DNA of 64,000 nt from Lachnospiraceae bacterium (GTDB taxonomy: Bacteria; Bacillota; Clostridia; Lachnospirales; Lachnospiraceae): NCBI GenBank assembly GCA_017395635.1, contig JAFQOE010000037.1, positions 124,001-188,000 on the forward strand. The letters run 5' to 3'. Every line of letters starts with the position of its first letter. The first letter of the stretch is position 1. Below the pieces are notes generated by a model, which saw only the letters and a list, made by a program, of their open reading frames with translations, made no database searches and was not told where the DNA came from. Position numbers and translations under genes: made by a program. Positions 61,745-64,000 of this stretch are shown here, in pieces.

Positions 61745-64000
61745 ATGCAGAAGAAAAATGTTGTGATGGATATATTACAATGGATACTATGGTTGTTTAT
61801 GGTTGCAACTATATTGTATTTTGTTATAGGTGAATTAGTGTTACCTAGCGACGAGCTATATTTAGGTGATGATTGCAATACATATCACAGTGGTTGGGTA
61901 TATGTTTTGCCGGATGGAACTGAGCATTCCGCAATAATACCGGGAGAATGTGAGGTGGCATATGGAGAGGTGTTGGCAATTGAGAAAGAATTGCCGGAAA
62001 ACCAAAAGGATACGTGGATTTCTATCAGAAGCTCTCAACAGGATATCTGTGTCTATGTAGGAGATGAGTTGAGGGAAGAGTATACGACAAAACATACAAG
62101 AAGATTTGGTAAGAACAGTGTGAGTGTATATGTATTTTTCCCAATCTATGAAGAGGATGCGGGGAAAACATTGCGATTAGAAATTGTAAGCAATTCGCCT
62201 TATTCGGGATATATCAACGAGATATATGAAGGAGACCGTTCGGATATATGGAGATACTACTTTAAGATGTATTTGCCTGGAACGTTAGTGGCTTTGTGTA
62301 TGATGTTATTAAGTTTTACAGTTGTAGTCTATAGTAATATCTTGCATTATTTGTGTAAGAGAAGGATGGAAATTCTTTATTTGGGTAGTGGTTTGATGTT
62401 AGCTTCTATATGGCTGTTGGCAGAATCTCGTTTACGCCAGATAATTCTACCTAATAGCACGATTGCCAGTAATGTAGGATTTTTGATGGTAATGCTTATG
62501 CCATATCCATTTTTAGCGTTTATCAATTACACGCAAAAACGTCGCTACCAGGTTGTATATATGTTGATTGCCGGTGCAGCGATTATTAATATGATTATGT
62601 CTACATTGCTACAAGTATTCAATATAATGGATTTTTCTGAAACTATGGGACTTTCTCATGTTATTCTTGTTGTGTTGATTGTATCAGCGATTATTACAGT
62701 TATTGTTGATGTAAAACGTGGTTACATAAAAGATTACCCGGAGGTTTCAGTTGGTCTTGTGGGTATGATGCTAGCCGGACTTTATGAGATTTATTTGGTG
62801 TATGATAAATCTTCTATGTACAATGGTGTTGTATTATGTTTTGGATTGGTATTCTTGTTATTGATGGCAGGAATTAAAACCGGACGTGATATGATGGACG
62901 TGGAAAAGGAGAAACAAAGAGCAGTTATTGCAAATGAATCAAAAGATATGTTTTTAGCTAATATGTCGCACGAAATTCGAACACCGATTAATACTGTAAT
63001 TGGTATGAATGAAATGATTTTACGTGAGAATAAGGATGAATCTATTACAGAGTATGCTAATAACATCAAACAAGCTAGTAAGATGTTGTTAAGTCTTATT
63101 AATGACGTGTTAGATTTTTCCAAAATTGAAGCGGGCAAGCTACAGATTATAGATGGAGAATATGATGTATCCGCTCTGTTAAAGGACGTTGTGTCGGGTA
63201 TGGAAGGACGTCTTAAAGAAAAACATTTGCAATTCCAATTAAATATTGATGAGATGATACCAGTTAGTTTGTATGGTGATGAGATTCGAATAAGGCAGAT
63301 TTTGAATAATTTGTTCTCTAATGCAGTAAAGTACACAGAGCAAGGTAGTGTGTCATTTTCTGTAAAGGGTGAGCGAAAAGGTGATATTTGTGAGTTGCAG
63401 ATTTCAGTTAAGGATACTGGTATGGGAATTCGTGACGAGGATCTAGAGCATTTGTTTGACAGCTTTAAGCGTTTGGAAATGAAGAAGAATCGTTACATAG
63501 AAGGAACAGGACTTGGGCTTTGTATTACAAAACAGCTAGTGGAACAGATGCAAGGTAGTATCATGGTGGAAAGTGAATATGGGAAGGGAAGTTGCTTTAC
63601 TATATGCATTCCACAACGAGTAGTAAACGATGCACCATTAGGAGAGAATGCAAAAGCGTGGAGAAAGGATTTGAATTTTAACCAAGCTACACAAAGAAGG
63701 TTATATGCACCGGATGCAAAGGTGTTAGTAGTAGACGATAACAAAATGAACCTTCATGTAGTGAAGGCACTTTTGAAAAATTCGGGAATACAGCTTGATT
63801 TGGTTGATGGTGGTATGCAATGTATCGCTTCATGCAAAGAGAAGAAATACGATTTGATTTTGATGGATCATATGATGCCGGAACCGGATGGTGTGGAGAC
63901 ATTACATCTTATTCGAGAGGATGAAAAGAATCTTAACTGTGATACGGAAGTAATTGTATTGACGGCCAACGCAATTGCCGGTGCAGAAGAGGAGTATCGC
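61745..64000 (+). CDS. Hybrid sensor histidine kinase, 3' end cut by window
   Basis: The frame is open from the ATG at 61745 (TTGGAGG upstream) to the window end. It has an N-terminal membrane helix, an extracellular domain of about 150 residues (7TMR-DISM-like), about seven membrane helices (about 185-375), then HisKA with NMSHEIRTP (His409), the ATPase with NLFSNAVKYT and DTGMGI...GTGLGL, and a receiver domain with VLVVDDNKMN and ILMDHMMPEPDG (Asp708). An Hpt domain may follow outside the window. It senses an unknown extracellular signal; no partner regulator is visible. Confidence 0.9.
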   Translation, partial: MQKKNVVMDILQWILWLFMVATILYFVIGELVLPSDELYLGDDCNTYHSGWVYVLPDGTEHSAIIPGECEVAYGEVLAIEKELPENQKDTWISIRSSQQDICVYVGDELREEYTTKHTRRFGKNSVSVYVFFPIYEEDAGKTLRLEIVSNSPYSGYINEIYEGDRSDIWRYYFKMYLPGTLVALCMMLLSFTVVVYSNILHYLCKRRMEILYLGSGLMLASIWLLAESRLRQIILPNSTIASNVGFLMVMLMPYPFLAFINYTQKRRYQVVYMLIAGAAIINMIMSTLLQVFNIMDFSETMGLSHVILVVLIVSAIITVIVDVKRGYIKDYPEVSVGLVGMMLAGLYEIYLVYDKSSMYNGVVLCFGLVFLLLMAGIKTGRDMMDVEKEKQRAVIANESKDMFLANMSHEIRTPINTVIGMNEMILRENKDESITEYANNIKQASKMLLSLINDVLDFSKIEAGKLQIIDGEYDVSALLKDVVSGMEGRLKEKHLQFQLNIDEMIPVSLYGDEIRIRQILNNLFSNAVKYTEQGSVSFSVKGERKGDICELQISVKDTGMGIRDEDLEHLFDSFKRLEMKKNRYIEGTGLGLCITKQLVEQMQGSIMVESEYGKGSCFTICIPQRVVNDAPLGENAKAWRKDLNFNQATQRRLYAPDAKVLVVDDNKMNLHVVKALLKNSGIQLDLVDGGMQCIASCKEKKYDLILMDHMMPEPDGVETLHLIREDEKNLNCDTEVIVLTANAIAGAEEEYR

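Overview
The window is AT-rich Clostridia chromosome. It is most like a spore-forming, motile anaerobe of the Lachnospiraceae: it carries spmAB, a CotF-type coat protein, a SigH-type sigma factor, four-subunit pyruvate:ferredoxin oxidoreductase, FabV/TER enoyl reductase, DUF4250/DUF5688/DUF6062 proteins, Ig-like and LRR surface proteins and a chemoreceptor. The family assignment is an inference from gene content; there is no rRNA here.

Layout. 1-4.2 kb: the end of a DUF3137 membrane protein, then a 2-oxoacid (probably pyruvate):ferredoxin oxidoreductase operon (gamma-delta-alpha-beta). 4.2-22.2 kb: core genes, namely coat proteins, a lipid kinase, YwaF-like protein, spmA-spmB, apt, a PH-domain/NfeD/SPFH membrane cluster, an AI-2E-family permease, a small DUF4250 gene (59 codons), argJ, a nitroreductase remnant, a PepD-type dipeptidase, ispF, a GNAT protein, and the cysS-mrnC-rlmB group ending at tRNA-Thr(GGT).

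22.27-36.48 kb: a 14.2-kb integrative mobilizable element inserted in the 3' end of tRNA-Thr, bounded by a 15-bp direct repeat. It has a tyrosine integrase beside the tRNA, XRE regulators, a phage-like replication module (replisome organizer and helicase loader), a MobA/MobL relaxase with an oriT-like hairpin beside it, an ArdC-like protein, DUF5688 and DUF3847 proteins, and a VirD4-type coupling protein, but no mating-channel genes. Its apparent cargo is a large secreted LRR/Fn3 protein and a membrane-anchored J-domain protein.

36.5-57 kb: an OPT transporter with a PqqD-like partner, sigH, glnS, DUF2225 and papain-like proteins, CIRCE-groES-groEL, queH, fabV, an Ig-like surface protein, a TetR regulator, a Cache chemoreceptor with an acidic 11-residue repeat tail, and a YhcC-type radical SAM protein. 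57-61.6 kb: a five-gene NAD salvage operon (nicotinamidase-like, short PRPP synthetase, NadV, NadE, NrtR-like regulator) with two identical palindromes at its promoter. 61.7 kb to the end: a hybrid histidine kinase cut by the window edge.

Three families of short palindromic intergenic repeats are scattered through the core genome: a MITE-like family with TAGG...TTTGCGAAAC ends, a 48-nt hairpin family with GTAAC...GTTAC ends, and a family marked by AAATGYTYCGYAAGGATC. None was found inside the integrated element.
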